DNA of 64,000 nucleotides from positions 186,001-250,000 of the forward strand of contig CAKOYD010000001.1 in assembly GCA_934130545.1 (NCBI GenBank). Reading direction: 5' to 3'. Below are positions 18,759 through 27,076 of this stretch, piece by piece. Origin of the DNA: an uncultured Bacilli bacterium. GTDB taxonomy: Bacteria; Bacillota_I; Bacilli_A; RF39; UBA660. Positions within the stretch are counted from its first letter, which is position 1. Every line of letters begins with the position of its first letter. Made by a program: the position numbers and the translations under genes. Below the pieces are notes generated by a model. It had not been told where the DNA came from, made no database searches, and saw only the letters and a list, made by a program, of their open reading frames with translations.

Positions 18759-18787
18759 ATTTTGGCAAAAAAAAAACAATATGTCAA
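18759..18787 (-). promoter_or_regulatory. Possible addB promoter with a T10 spacer
   Basis: TTGACA (18782-18787) with a weak CAAAAT at 17-bp spacing (18759-18764). The spacer contains ten consecutive T on the minus strand (18767-18776). Confidence 0.35.
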
Positions 18788-18824
18788 TACATAAATCAGC
18801 TGTGTTAACAAAAGTTTTTTTATT

Positions 18825-19685
18825 TTATTTATTAGTAAATATTTTTAATTGTTCTTTATGAATATTTCTTAGTTCTGTATTTATTTTCATTTCTAATAAT
18901 ATTGTTTTTATTAGTTTATCCATTGTACTATTTTCTGTATAATCAGCTAAGGCAGCATAACTTGCACGATCCTCTGCTAAAAGGCTTTTGGCTATTTCTT
19001 CTTTGTTTTGTTGGTAAACGGCTATTGTATAACCACCACTACCTCTAACCATACGCATTGATGGAATATCAGTTATTCCGTCACCAACATAAAGCATGTT
19101 TTTAGTAGATATTCGACGGTCATCTTCTAACATCATTTTATTTAATGTTGTATCATCAGATATGTCTAATACGCCTTTATTAATACGTGATAAGAACTGA
19201 GTTTTAGCAGTATAGTTAACACTCATAGCGGGCCATACAGCTATACCATTATGATCATATAAGAATTCGCATGCGTATATTTCTTTAAAGTATTTAGCTA
19301 TTTCTGTTCCTTCAATTATTTCTTTTAATCCTGATGATATTATATAGTGTTCTACAGTAATACCAATAGATTCACCATATTCATTAATTCTTGTAAACCA
19401 ATCTTTAACACCTGGATACAAGTTAATATCTTTACCTAGTTTAACAAAGTCTTCTCTTTTTATTGACTTTTCTTTTTTATTAGACATATGAATCATCATA
19501 TACATGTATGATAGCACTTTATCCATATGATTTTTTTCGGTAGTTTTATTTGTTTCTTCCCAAAACTCCTCTGATGATAATCCTAAACTTGGTATAAAAG
19601 AATATTCTTGCATATCCTTATCACATAGAGTTTTATCAAAATCATAAATAAGTGCTACTATTGTTTTATCTTTACTACTTACCAT
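18825..19685 (-). CDS. HAD-superfamily phosphatase
   Basis: A 286-residue cytosolic HAD hydrolase. Motif I YDFDKT (Asp15 nucleophile, Asp17 acid), motif II IISSG (about 119), and motif IV GDGITDIPSM (about 201-210) are clear. The insert after motif I is helical, as in phosphoserine-phosphatase-like class I HAD proteins, so a small phosphorylated metabolite is the likely substrate. The start is ATG 19685. No operon partner is evident. Confidence 0.8.
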   Translation of the reverse strand: MVSSKDKTIVALIYDFDKTLCDKDMQEYSFIPSLGLSSEEFWEETNKTTEKNHMDKVLSYMYMMIHMSNKKEKSIKREDFVKLGKDINLYPGVKDWFTRINEYGESIGITVEHYIISSGLKEIIEGTEIAKYFKEIYACEFLYDHNGIAVWPAMSVNYTAKTQFLSRINKGVLDISDDTTLNKMMLEDDRRISTKNMLYVGDGITDIPSMRMVRGSGGYTIAVYQQNKEEIAKSLLAEDRASYAALADYTENSTMDKLIKTILLEMKINTELRNIHKEQLKIFTNK

Positions 19686-19742
19686 ACTATCCCTACTTCC
19701 TATAAATATTTTATCAAATACTTAAATATTAGTCTATAATTT

Positions 19743-20153
19743 TTATTGATTATCAAGAATTATAACATTATATTTTACTTTATATCTAAATATATTATAT
19801 TTTTGTTCTTTTTTCTTATAATTGAAGATAGTATTTTTTAACATTAATGTACCATGATAATTATTATATTCTTCTTTTATACTATTAATAAACTCTTTAG
19901 CATCATTTAAGTCATTATACTCTAAGATAATATATAATATTTTATCTTTGGGTACTATTTCTTTTATTTTATTAAGATTATAACTTATATTATCTAAGTT
20001 TACATTTATAACTATAGTATCACTTTTACTAATATACTTCACTATATTAATGTTATCTATTGATAAGATTATACTTGAATATAAGTATTCAGATAGTTTA
20101 TTTAAATATTTATATGAGTTTTTATAAGAAGATAATTTAATTAAAGAAAACAT
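19743..20153 (-). CDS. Unknown small cytosolic protein
   Basis: A 136-residue protein with no recognised domain, alternating alpha and beta character, and a Lys-rich segment near residues 113-117. Asn, Ile, Lys and Tyr dominate. A strong AAGGAGG Shine-Dalgarno before ATG 20153 makes it a real gene. Neighbours do not give a clue to function. Confidence 0.65.
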   Translation of the reverse strand: MFSLIKLSSYKNSYKYLNKLSEYLYSSIILSIDNINIVKYISKSDTIVINVNLDNISYNLNKIKEIVPKDKILYIILEYNDLNDAKEFINSIKEEYNNYHGTLMLKNTIFNYKKKEQKYNIFRYKVKYNVIILDNQ

Positions 20154-20204
20154 AATACCTCCTTACTATAAAGTATTATGTTTTGTTAGATAAAATACTA
20201 TTAA

Positions 20205-20250
20205 TAGTATTAGAAATAATAAATTATAATATTTAGCATTTCTAATACTA
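20205..20250. repeat. 13-bp inverted repeat, AT-rich hairpin
   Basis: TAGTATTAGAAAT (20205-20217) and ATTTCTAATACTA (20238-20250) are perfect inverted copies separated by 20 AT-only-like bases. It lies 19 bp past the stop of the 20269 gene and may stop transcription, although no long T-run follows. Confidence 0.6.
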
Positions 20251-20268
20251 CTAACAATAAATTATTAC

Positions 20269-20838
20269 CTAATCATCTAGGTCTTCTAAAGACAAAAAAT
20301 TGCCAAATGGCTCGATTAATCCCAAAAAGAATGCAGGGCCTTCTACTTTAATATAATATTTTTTATGTGGGTCTAATCTTGTTATATAAACTTGAATATT
20401 TAATCCTGATGGTAATTTAAGTTGTATTGATGTTTTATCATATTTTTTATCACTTATTTCGTTAATATACATATATACATCACTATAATATGAAACATCA
20501 GCAAATATCTTTAAACCGGCTACTCCTGTTATATAATGATCAGAAAATAATATTGCATTAGAGATAGCACATCCTACTTTATTTTTTGGTTTCTTTTTAA
20601 AATCATATGGTTTTACTGGAATATCTACATATTTTTTATCTCCTACCATATTTTTATATACGAATCCATTATTTTCAAATCTAAATCTATCTAGTCTATC
20701 ACTTTTACTAAGTATCATCTTATCTACATATGGTTTTGTCATAAGATGATGAAGGGTACATACTACGATAATTGTTGTTACTACTGCTATTGCTACTACT
20801 AAAATTATTGACAGTGTTTCTTTGTCTAATCCAAACAT
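20269..20838 (-). CDS. N-terminally anchored membrane protein of unknown function
   Basis: A 189-residue protein with one membrane segment (about residues 9-29) followed by a soluble domain of beta type (for example GLKIFADVSYYSDVYMYI) and an acidic C-terminus. No signal-peptidase site is obvious. AAGGAG lies 9 nt before ATG 20838. The leader carries a hairpin at 20865-20892. Confidence 0.6.
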   Translation of the reverse strand: MFGLDKETLSIILVVAIAVVTTIIVVCTLHHLMTKPYVDKMILSKSDRLDRFRFENNGFVYKNMVGDKKYVDIPVKPYDFKKKPKNKVGCAISNAILFSDHYITGVAGLKIFADVSYYSDVYMYINEISDKKYDKTSIQLKLPSGLNIQVYITRLDPHKKYYIKVEGPAFFLGLIEPFGNFLSLEDLDD

Positions 20839-20864
20839 TTTATTTAACTCCTTTTTAATTATAT

Positions 20865-20892
20865 GGAAGGTACTGATGTAACAGTACCCTCC
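20865..20892. promoter_or_regulatory. Hairpin in the leader of the 20269 gene
   Basis: GGAAGGTACTG (20865-20875) pairs with CAGTACCCTCC (20882-20892) around a 6-nt loop, with one mismatch. It is GC-richer than its surroundings and has no T-run, so it is not a standard terminator. The rest of 20893-20981 is AT-rich with no gene. Confidence 0.5.
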
Positions 20893-20981
20893 GCTTGTAC
20901 GTTTACTTTCTTAGATATTTATTTTATTTTTTTAATTTATTTTTTGGCACAAAATTTTAATTTAATTTCTAATTTTTAATT

Positions 20982-21809
20982 TTACCATGTACCTGTCCAT
21001 GTGCCATATGAACAGCCCATTACAACATATTTGTCAACAGCAGATGCACCAAAGCCAATTCCACCAGTAGCAATTGTATAATCTTGTGATTCAGTTAAAG
21101 TAGTATTAGTACCATGTGCATACATTCCACAGAACTCTTGAGATGTTAACGTTTCTGATACATACTTATTAACATCGAAATATAATGTTGCACCTATTCC
21201 AGTTAATGTACCACTTGGTATCTTAAATGATGCCCCAGAACCATAACGACCATTTTTAATTGCTGCAACACTAGAATTATAGCAATCATCGTGATCACAA
21301 TAATGACGAATGAATGTAGGATAAGTTGATCTTATTACTTGATATTGAATACCAATGGCAATAACATCATAGTTTCTTTCGTTTGGCATAGTATTCCAGA
21401 TTGTTGATACTATATAACGATAATGTGAATCAATTTGTGTCACTTTTGTAACAACACTACGCCAATAGTTTTCAACTACACCTAGTGGCATAACCTCATT
21501 TCTACTTTGGAATTCTTCTTCAGTAGCAACATAAGTTACTGTTTCCAAACCTCTTCTTACAGTTTTATAACGTGTTGTATTAGTTGATACTACATGTCCA
21601 ATTAAATCTTTATTATTAATATAAGTATCTTCATCCATTAGATAGATATCTTCTTCAGAAAATCCTAAATTTATAAGATTATTGTATTCTGTTTCTGTCA
21701 TCTTAATACCAAAGTAATTTTCTATTATATTTTCTTCTGCTTTAATTGAAGTAGTAAATAATAAACCTACTGTCAAAACTGCTAACAAGTAGTTTTTTAA
21801 TTTACTCAT
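20982..21809 (-). CDS. Secreted protein of unknown function
   Basis: A 275-residue protein with a signal peptide (about residues 1-24, ending TTSIKA). The first mature part contains LGFSEEDIYLMDEDTYINNK, a helical motif seen in exported Bacillota proteins. The rest is beta-rich, with a Cys pair in HYCDHDDCYN, and ends in MGCSYGTWTGTW. AAAGGAGG precedes the ATG. The upstream XRE gene ends in a strong terminator, so this gene likely has its own, unrecognised promoter. Possibly a regulated target of that XRE protein; inference only. Confidence 0.65.
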   Translation of the reverse strand: MSKLKNYLLAVLTVGLLFTTSIKAEENIIENYFGIKMTETEYNNLINLGFSEEDIYLMDEDTYINNKDLIGHVVSTNTTRYKTVRRGLETVTYVATEEEFQSRNEVMPLGVVENYWRSVVTKVTQIDSHYRYIVSTIWNTMPNERNYDVIAIGIQYQVIRSTYPTFIRHYCDHDDCYNSSVAAIKNGRYGSGASFKIPSGTLTGIGATLYFDVNKYVSETLTSQEFCGMYAHGTNTTLTESQDYTIATGGIGFGASAVDKYVVMGCSYGTWTGTW

Positions 21810-21860
21810 GTCTTACCTCCTTTCACTAAAAATTCTAGCATTCAGGTATAAAAAAATAAA

Positions 21861-21896
21861 CCCCTGAGTTGGCGAATTTTGTCGCTTTTTCAGGGG
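21861..21896 (-). terminator. Strong terminator after the XRE gene
   Basis: CCCCTGA/TCAGGGG outer stem with an inner GCGA/TCGC-type pairing, followed on the minus strand by TTTATTTTTTT. Confidence 0.9.
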
Positions 21897-21903
21897 AATT
21901 TAA

Positions 21904-22620
21904 TCATTTTTTTACTAAAACTGGTATATTTGTGGTGTTTAATTCATTGTTTTCATCAATATATTTAACTTGTAAAATCATACCGTTTTCTAAAATACTT
22001 TTTATTATTTTCAACTCGTTATCAGTATGATCCATGGAAATTTTAGATATGTAATTACTTAAATATGCGCCTTTCTCCAACCTAGTAAGTGTTGATATAT
22101 CACCATTACTATAAATTATTTTATCATCCACAACAATTAAATATTGAGCATTATTAATCTTTTTGTCCTCAAACAATTCGTTATTTACGCCTCTTACTAC
22201 TAGGGATATATAGTAACTATCTTTTTCAATAGTAATATTACCAGCTATTGTAAATCTATCATCACCGCTTATTAATGAATAAGATTTAGTGTTTAATATA
22301 AAGTTAGCTATCAGGTAATAGATAAAGAATACAGATACTAATAATAATGCGAGTAATAATATTAATTTCTTTTTAGTAAGTTTATGTTTATTACCTTCAT
22401 CATTTATTGTTAACTTGCTATTACCTAGCAAGACATCTACAGGAACTTTTAGGACTTGAGATATTCTTTTTAATGTATCAATATCTGGAGCAGTTGTGTT
22501 AGTTTCCCATTTTGATATTGTTTTGTTTGTGACATTTAATAAATCTGCTAATTCTTGTTGGGTAAGTTTTCTTTCTTTTCTTAATTTTGCTAATGTTTTA
22601 CCAAATGAATATTCTGTCAT
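21904..22620 (-). CDS. XRE-family regulator with membrane-anchored C-terminal domain
   Basis: A 238-residue protein: HTH_3 domain at residues 1-66 (LRKERKLTQQELADLLNV, KTISKWE), a linker, one membrane segment (about 85-107) and a roughly 130-residue domain predicted outside the cell. A DNA-binding protein fixed in the membrane with an outer sensor domain suggests response to an external signal. ATG 22620 is preferred over GTG 22629, which is part of the AGAGGTG Shine-Dalgarno. It sits between tRNA-His and the secreted protein gene. Confidence 0.8.
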   Translation of the reverse strand: MTEYSFGKTLAKLRKERKLTQQELADLLNVTNKTISKWETNTTAPDIDTLKRISQVLKVPVDVLLGNSKLTINDEGNKHKLTKKKLILLLALLLVSVFFIYYLIANFILNTKSYSLISGDDRFTIAGNITIEKDSYYISLVVRGVNNELFEDKKINNAQYLIVVDDKIIYSNGDISTLTRLEKGAYLSNYISKISMDHTDNELKIIKSILENGMILQVKYIDENNELNTTNIPVLVKK

Positions 22621-22655
22621 TATCAACACCTCTTACTATTTTAATATGTAAAAAA

Positions 22656-22689
22656 CGCAATCAATATAAGGTTAATTATAAAGATTGCG
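22656..22689 (-). terminator. tRNA-His terminator
   Basis: CGCAATC/GATTGCG stem with a 20-nt loop and a T6 run on the minus strand, 16 bp past the tRNA CCA end. Confidence 0.75.
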
Positions 22690-22705
22690 GCCAAGATCAA
22701 TTTAA

Positions 22706-22782
22706 TGGGACGGATGGTGGGAATCGAACCCACGAATAATGGAACCACAATCCACCGTGTTAACCACTTCACCACATCCGCC
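22706..22782 (-). tRNA. tRNA-His (GTG)
   Basis: The cloverleaf has anticodon GTG in loop TTGTGGT, T-arm GTTCGAT, encoded CCA, and the His-specific extra G at position -1 opposite C73 (5' G-GCGGATG, 3' CATCCGT-C-CCA). Promoter and terminator flank it. Confidence 0.95.
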
Positions 22783-22793
22783 AGAACAACTTA

Positions 22794-22822
22794 ATAATAT
22801 CATATATATACTTTAATGTCAA
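22794..22822 (-). promoter_or_regulatory. tRNA-His promoter TTGACA-17-TATTAT
   Basis: TTGACA (22817-22822) and TATTAT (22794-22799) on the minus strand with 17-bp spacing, about 12 bp before the tRNA. Confidence 0.8.
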
Positions 22823-22836
22823 GGCTTTTAATAAAA

Positions 22837-22860
22837 AAAGCCCTTATATTATGGGGCTTT
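22837..22860 (-). terminator. Terminator after the rhomboid gene
   Basis: AAAGCCC/GGGCTTT stem followed by a T-run on the minus strand, 4 bp past the rhomboid stop. Confidence 0.85.
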
Positions 22861-22864
22861 CAGG

Positions 22865-24001
22865 CTACATAAAGAATGCAAAGTATACTATAAATGCAAT
22901 ATATAGTAGTAGTAAAATTAGACCATTTATTTTAGATGATTTATCTTGTTGTTCATTTATGCCTAGGGCCATAGCAGATAATACTCCACCAATTAGTCCA
23001 CCAATATGAGCAGCATTATCTATTCCTGGTGTGGTAAAACCAATTACTAGGTTAATTAATATTATTGGGATAACTTGGCTTTTAACAGTTTGGCCTAAAT
23101 ATGTACGATACTTAACTCCAAAGTATAGAATTGCTCCAAGTAAACCGAATATTGCTCCACTAGCACCGGCAGATATTACGTTATCCGTAAATCCTATGGA
23201 TAAGATACTTCCACATATAGCACTTATTAAATATATTAATAGATATTTTATTTTTCCATAAAAGTTTTCTACTTGTGAACCAATAACATATAGAGAATAC
23301 ATATTAACTACTAAGTGAATAATTCCTATATGAACAAAGGCACATGTAAGTAAACGATATATTTCTCCTTGCTTAACTAGTAAACCTAGGTTAGCTCCAA
23401 ATGTTAATAATGTTTTACCATCCGTAGCGCCCCCCATAAGGATAAATACTATTACACAAATAGCTATTATAGCATAAGTAACAATAGGCTTCTTTATTGA
23501 GAATATTTTATCTAGTTTACTTGCTTTTACAGTATTATTATTATTTATATCATTAGTAAATTTTAAAAATAATTCTATTCCTTTTTCTTCGTGTTTAGTT
23601 TTTTCTACAATATCAGGGAATACTTCCACTAATGTTGGATTTTTAATATCTTTTTCTTTTTCTACTAAGACTCTGTCTGACGTTTCATCGTTGCATAATT
23701 CAACGGTATCACCAACATCAGTATATATACTTAGTACGGGCATTTTTAATGTGAATGTTTTCTTTTTTAACTCTTTTGTTATTCTTTTAGATCTAAATTT
23801 ATCAAATCCTAATTGTTCTTTGTTATGAATATATTTAGAAACAATTCTAACTATTTTGTAATCTTCTTCCATGTTTTCTAACCATATTTCATCATTAACC
23901 CCATGAACTACGACGGGGCTATAATTTTTTTCAATCATAAAATAGTGAACTAAATTCATAACAAGTAAATCACGATTGTTTATTTTTAATTCTTGAACCA
24001 T
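22865..24001 (-). CDS. Rhomboid-family intramembrane serine protease
   Basis: Cleaves membrane proteins within the bilayer. The 378-residue protein has a soluble N-terminal domain (about 1-165) and a six-helix rhomboid core: HIGIIHLVVNMYSLY (224-238), the catalytic serine in GASGAIFG (Ser281) and the catalytic histidine in NAAHIGG (His332). The N-terminal extension recalls Bacillus YqgP/GluP, which also has a cytosolic domain. GAGGTG precedes ATG 24001. It appears monocistronic. Confidence 0.9.
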   Translation of the reverse strand: MVQELKINNRDLLVMNLVHYFMIEKNYSPVVVHGVNDEIWLENMEEDYKIVRIVSKYIHNKEQLGFDKFRSKRITKELKKKTFTLKMPVLSIYTDVGDTVELCNDETSDRVLVEKEKDIKNPTLVEVFPDIVEKTKHEEKGIELFLKFTNDINNNNTVKASKLDKIFSIKKPIVTYAIIAICVIVFILMGGATDGKTLLTFGANLGLLVKQGEIYRLLTCAFVHIGIIHLVVNMYSLYVIGSQVENFYGKIKYLLIYLISAICGSILSIGFTDNVISAGASGAIFGLLGAILYFGVKYRTYLGQTVKSQVIPIILINLVIGFTTPGIDNAAHIGGLIGGVLSAMALGINEQQDKSSKINGLILLLLYIAFIVYFAFFM

Positions 24002-24063
24002 ATTTCACCTCATCTGACGACACACTATATTATACTATTAAATATTAAATAAATAAAGTTCTT

Positions 24064-24966
24064 TTATTGTTCTTGAAATATTTTTAATATCTCTGTAAAT
24101 TTTTCCGGTACAGGAGATGTAAACTCCATATATTGATTAGTTGTTGGATGAATAAAGCCAATTGTTTTAGCATGAAGCATTTGTCCAAAGTCAGGATCTA
24201 TTAATTTATGATGTCCATATACGGGATCATTAACAATAGGATGATTAATATACTGCATATGAACTCTTATTTGATGAGTTCTTCCTGTTTCAAGGATACA
24301 TTCAATTAAAGTAGCATTTTTATATCTTTCTAATACTTTAATATGAGTAACCGCTGGTTTAGAGTTTTCAGCAGTAACGCACATTTTCTTACGATTATTC
24401 TTATCTCGTCCTATTGGAGCATCGATAGTAGCACTATCTTCTTTTATGACACCATATACTAAGGCAATATATTTTCTAACAACGGTTTTTTTACTTATTT
24501 GTTCTGCTAGTGATAAGTGAGCTTTATCATTTTTAGCAACTAGTAGTAATCCTGATGTATCAGCATCTATTCGATGAACAATTCCTGGTCTAACCTCACC
24601 ATTTATAGTACTTAATTTATTACAATGATACATTAATCCGTTAACAAGGGTATTATAATAATTACCAATAGCGGGGTGAACAACCATACCACTTGGTTTA
24701 TTGACTACTAATAAATCATCATCTTCATAGTAGATATCTAGATTTAAGTCTTGTGGTTTAATATCAGTATCTTCTTGATAATTATCATCAATGGTTATGA
24801 TATCTCCTTGATTAACTTTATAACTAGCTTTTACTTCTTTATTATTAACTAAAATATTATTATTATCAATTAATTTTTGGATTTTACTTCTAGTATAGTC
24901 TGTTTTATCTTGTAGATATTTATCTATTCTAGTTAGTTCTTCTTCCTCTACTTTTATTTCTATCAT
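24064..24966 (-). CDS. rluD: RluD-type ribosomal large-subunit pseudouridine synthase
   Basis: Converts uridines to pseudouridine in 23S rRNA. The 300-residue protein has an N-terminal S4 RNA-binding domain (about 11-60) and the RluA-type catalytic domain with VHRIDADTSGLLLVAK; Asp134 is the catalytic residue. Also GRTHQIRVH near residue 227. ATG 24966 follows GGAGGG; an upstream in-frame TTG is less likely. The 5' end overlaps the lspA 3' end by 38 nt, as in the common lspA-rluD pair of Bacillota. Confidence 0.92.
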   Translation of the reverse strand: MIEIKVEEEELTRIDKYLQDKTDYTRSKIQKLIDNNNILVNNKEVKASYKVNQGDIITIDDNYQEDTDIKPQDLNLDIYYEDDDLLVVNKPSGMVVHPAIGNYYNTLVNGLMYHCNKLSTINGEVRPGIVHRIDADTSGLLLVAKNDKAHLSLAEQISKKTVVRKYIALVYGVIKEDSATIDAPIGRDKNNRKKMCVTAENSKPAVTHIKVLERYKNATLIECILETGRTHQIRVHMQYINHPIVNDPVYGHHKLIDPDFGQMLHAKTIGFIHPTTNQYMEFTSPVPEKFTEILKIFQEQ

Positions 24967-25417
24967 TGTTATCCCTCCATATACCAATTATTAGTATTAT
25001 TATTCCTATAACTATATAACTATCGGCAATATTAAATATTGGATAATTATATCCAAATATATTAAAGTCTAAAAAGTCAATTACATATCCATAAATAATT
25101 CTATCATATAGGTTACCTAATGAACCGGCAATAATCATTAAATAAGATATAGTTTCATATTTTAACATATTATTATTTTTATGTAAATAGTTTGCTAGGA
25201 CTACAATAATAATAGTGGTAATACAGATAATTAGATATCTATGCCCATTTAACATACTCCATGCTATTCCATAATTATGAACATTAGTTATGGAGAAAAA
25301 ACTAGGTATTATTTTAATACTATGATTTAATGGTACTAGAGCACTAATTATTTCTTTACTTAAAATATCTATTATTAATAGACTTAATATTAAGATAATA
25401 CTTTTCCCTTTTTTCAA
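24929..25417 (-). CDS. lspA: Lipoprotein signal peptidase II
   Basis: Membrane aspartic peptidase that removes signal peptides from prolipoproteins such as those at 7380 and 50408. 162 residues with four membrane segments. Catalytic aspartates are Asp114 in YVIDFLDF and Asp132 in FNIADSY; GNLYDR precedes the first. It uses a TTG start at 25417 with an ideal AGGAGG Shine-Dalgarno located in the last codons of the upstream prepilin gene. Confidence 0.93.
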   Translation of the reverse strand: MKKGKSIILILSLLIIDILSKEIISALVPLNHSIKIIPSFFSITNVHNYGIAWSMLNGHRYLIICITTIIIVVLANYLHKNNNMLKYETISYLMIIAGSLGNLYDRIIYGYVIDFLDFNIFGYNYPIFNIADSYIVIGIIILIIGIWRDNNDRNKSRGRRTN

Positions 25418-25421
25418 TATA

Positions 25422-25883
25422 TTATCCTCCTATTCTATCCATTATATAACTTGAACAGTTAGTTAATCTATTATCACTACTATCTAGACAATCTAGTTCT
25501 ACTATATAGCAATATACATAGTGGTTATCACGATATATTGTTATATTAGTATTTATAGAGCATGTCTTTTTATTAGCACTATTCATTAAATTACCAGGAA
25601 TAATTATATTATCATTTATAATATCTTGAAATGTTATAGAGTGATCATCATATTTTTGGGTATATACATTATTACCGACTAAAGTATCATTAGTTAATTT
25701 ATTAGTATTAGCTGATATAAAAGCATCAATATAATCAGAAACATTATTCTTAAATACTTCTTCAGTTTTAGATTTAGCATTATTTAAATAACTAGTATAT
25801 GACACTATTCCTATACCAGTTATTAAACTTAATATTATAACTGTGGCTAATAATTCTACTAAAGTAAATCCTTTATTGTTCAT
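25422..25883 (-). CDS. Type IV prepilin-like (pseudopilin) protein
   Basis: A 153-residue protein with the classic class III leader: MNNKG then FTLVELLATVIILSLI, with Gly at the cleavage site and the +5 Glu, followed by a helical stem and a Cys-containing globular end (CSINTN, VYCYIVELDC, LTNCSS). It would be cleaved by a prepilin peptidase and built into a pilus or competence pseudopilus. No assembly genes are adjacent; the Tad genes at 59-64 kb use a different pilin type. ATG 25883 follows AAAGG. Its last codons contain the lspA Shine-Dalgarno. Confidence 0.85.
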   Translation of the reverse strand: MNNKGFTLVELLATVIILSLITGIGIVSYTSYLNNAKSKTEEVFKNNVSDYIDAFISANTNKLTNDTLVGNNVYTQKYDDHSITFQDIINDNIIIPGNLMNSANKKTCSINTNITIYRDNHYVYCYIVELDCLDSSDNRLTNCSSYIMDRIGG

Positions 25884-25913
25884 TAATATCATCCTTTCCA
25901 TATATTACTAAAA

Positions 25914-25933
25914 AAGAAGTATGAATTCTTCTT
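25914..25933 (-). terminator. Terminator overlapping the 25932 stop codon
   Basis: AAGAAG/CTTCTT stem (25914-25919 and 25928-25933) with a T-run on the minus strand; the left arm includes the stop codon region of the 25932 gene. Confidence 0.6.
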
Positions 25934-26681
25934 AAATTTTTCCTGTTTTATTTAAAAAATATAATACTCCAACAGTGGCTAATATTACAAATATAAATAA
26001 TAATATTAATTTCCAAGTTGTACCTTTACTAGAAGTATCTATAAAGTATTCATCTTCTTCTTCATCATTTGATTCAAAATCACTCTTATTAAATTTACAA
26101 TTACCGGTATAGAAATTCATCTTTTTAGTTTTTTCTATTTCAGGTAATTCATCTTCAATAATTGGAGCAGTAATCATCGTTTCTTCGTTATCACCTTTTA
26201 AGTCAGATAAAATCTCTAGTGATAAGTTAGCAGTTTTTTGTAATCTGTTTTCAGTTTCTTCATCTACTGATGAGATAATATCATCATACATTTCTTTAAC
26301 TTCATCAATATTATCAATATTTAGTTTCTTTAAATAATCTTCTTTAGGAGTTGGTTGTTCTGGTTGGCTTTTCTTTTCGTTATCTGCTTTTACTTTATCT
26401 AATACTTTATTAATATCATAAACATTTTTTTCTACTTCTTGGATAGGGATACTTTCTTCTTTTACTTGTGGAGTAGTTTCAGATAATGTTTTATCACCTC
26501 GTGATTTACGATATTCATCACGGGTATTTATTTCTGTTTGCATTTTAGTTATATATATTTCATTTTTAGATAGTGGTAAATTATCTAGATTATCTTCTAA
26601 ACCATATACTTGATTATATAAATCTTTATTTTTAGATTGTCTAGATAAGTTATTACTGTATCTTTCTTCTCTACTTTCCAT
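25932..26681 (-). CDS. Tail-anchored acidic protein of unknown function
   Basis: A 249-residue protein that is charged and probably disordered for most of its length (repeated Glu, Lys, Asp, Asn) and ends in one membrane helix at about 226-245. A C-terminal anchor with no signal peptide predicts a cytosolic body. Short helical segments around residues 110-160 may be coiled coil. ATG 26681 follows AGGAAGGTG. No family was recognised. Confidence 0.6.
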   Translation of the reverse strand: MESREERYSNNLSRQSKNKDLYNQVYGLEDNLDNLPLSKNEIYITKMQTEINTRDEYRKSRGDKTLSETTPQVKEESIPIQEVEKNVYDINKVLDKVKADNEKKSQPEQPTPKEDYLKKLNIDNIDEVKEMYDDIISSVDEETENRLQKTANLSLEILSDLKGDNEETMITAPIIEDELPEIEKTKKMNFYTGNCKFNKSDFESNDEEEDEYFIDTSSKGTTWKLILLFIFVILATVGVLYFLNKTGKI

Positions 26682-26744
26682 ATAAAGCACCTTCCTACTA
26701 TAAGTATATAATACCATATTTTTTAGTTATTTTAAATAATTTAA

Positions 26745-26773
26745 TTGATTTTTTGTTAATTTATATATATAAT
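26745..26773 (+). promoter_or_regulatory. Ferredoxin promoter TTGATT-17-TATAAT
   Basis: TTGATT (26745-26750) and TATAAT (26768-26773) with 17-bp spacing; the transcript would start just before the GGAGG at 26781. Confidence 0.7.
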
Positions 26774-26793
26774 TTTTTATGGAGGTTACAATA

Positions 26794-26997
26794 ATGAATG
26801 TAATTGTTAAGAAAGATAAATGTATTGGTTGTGGAAGTTGCGTTGCTTTAACTGATAGCCAAGTTTTTGATTTTGATGATGATGGTCAAGCTCAAGTAAT
26901 ATGTGAGGATATTAAGGAAGATATGGTTAGCAAGGTAAAAGATGCTATTAAATATTGTCCTACTGATGCTATTAGTGAAGTAATTGATAGTAAATAA
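26794..26997 (+). CDS. [4Fe-4S] ferredoxin
   Basis: A 67-residue electron carrier with one cluster: Cys10, Cys13, Cys16 (CIGCGSC) and Cys55 (KYCPTDA), the pattern of Bacillus-type Fer. An additional Cys37 is present. ATG 26794 is chosen since GGAGG lies 8 nt upstream; an ATG at 26779 overlaps the Shine-Dalgarno. Single gene with its own promoter and terminator. Confidence 0.92.
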   Translation: MNVIVKKDKCIGCGSCVALTDSQVFDFDDDGQAQVICEDIKEDMVSKVKDAIKYCPTDAISEVIDSK

Positions 26998-27002
26998 TAA
27001 AA

Positions 27003-27022
27003 GCCACTTATTAAAAAAGTGG
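27003..27022 (+). terminator. Ferredoxin terminator
   Basis: CCACTT/AAGTGG stem followed by TTTTTT, directly after the ferredoxin stop. Confidence 0.85.
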
Positions 27023-27076
27023 TTTTTTAGTTAATTTTATAGATTTTTTATATTTATTATGGTATATCTATAATAT

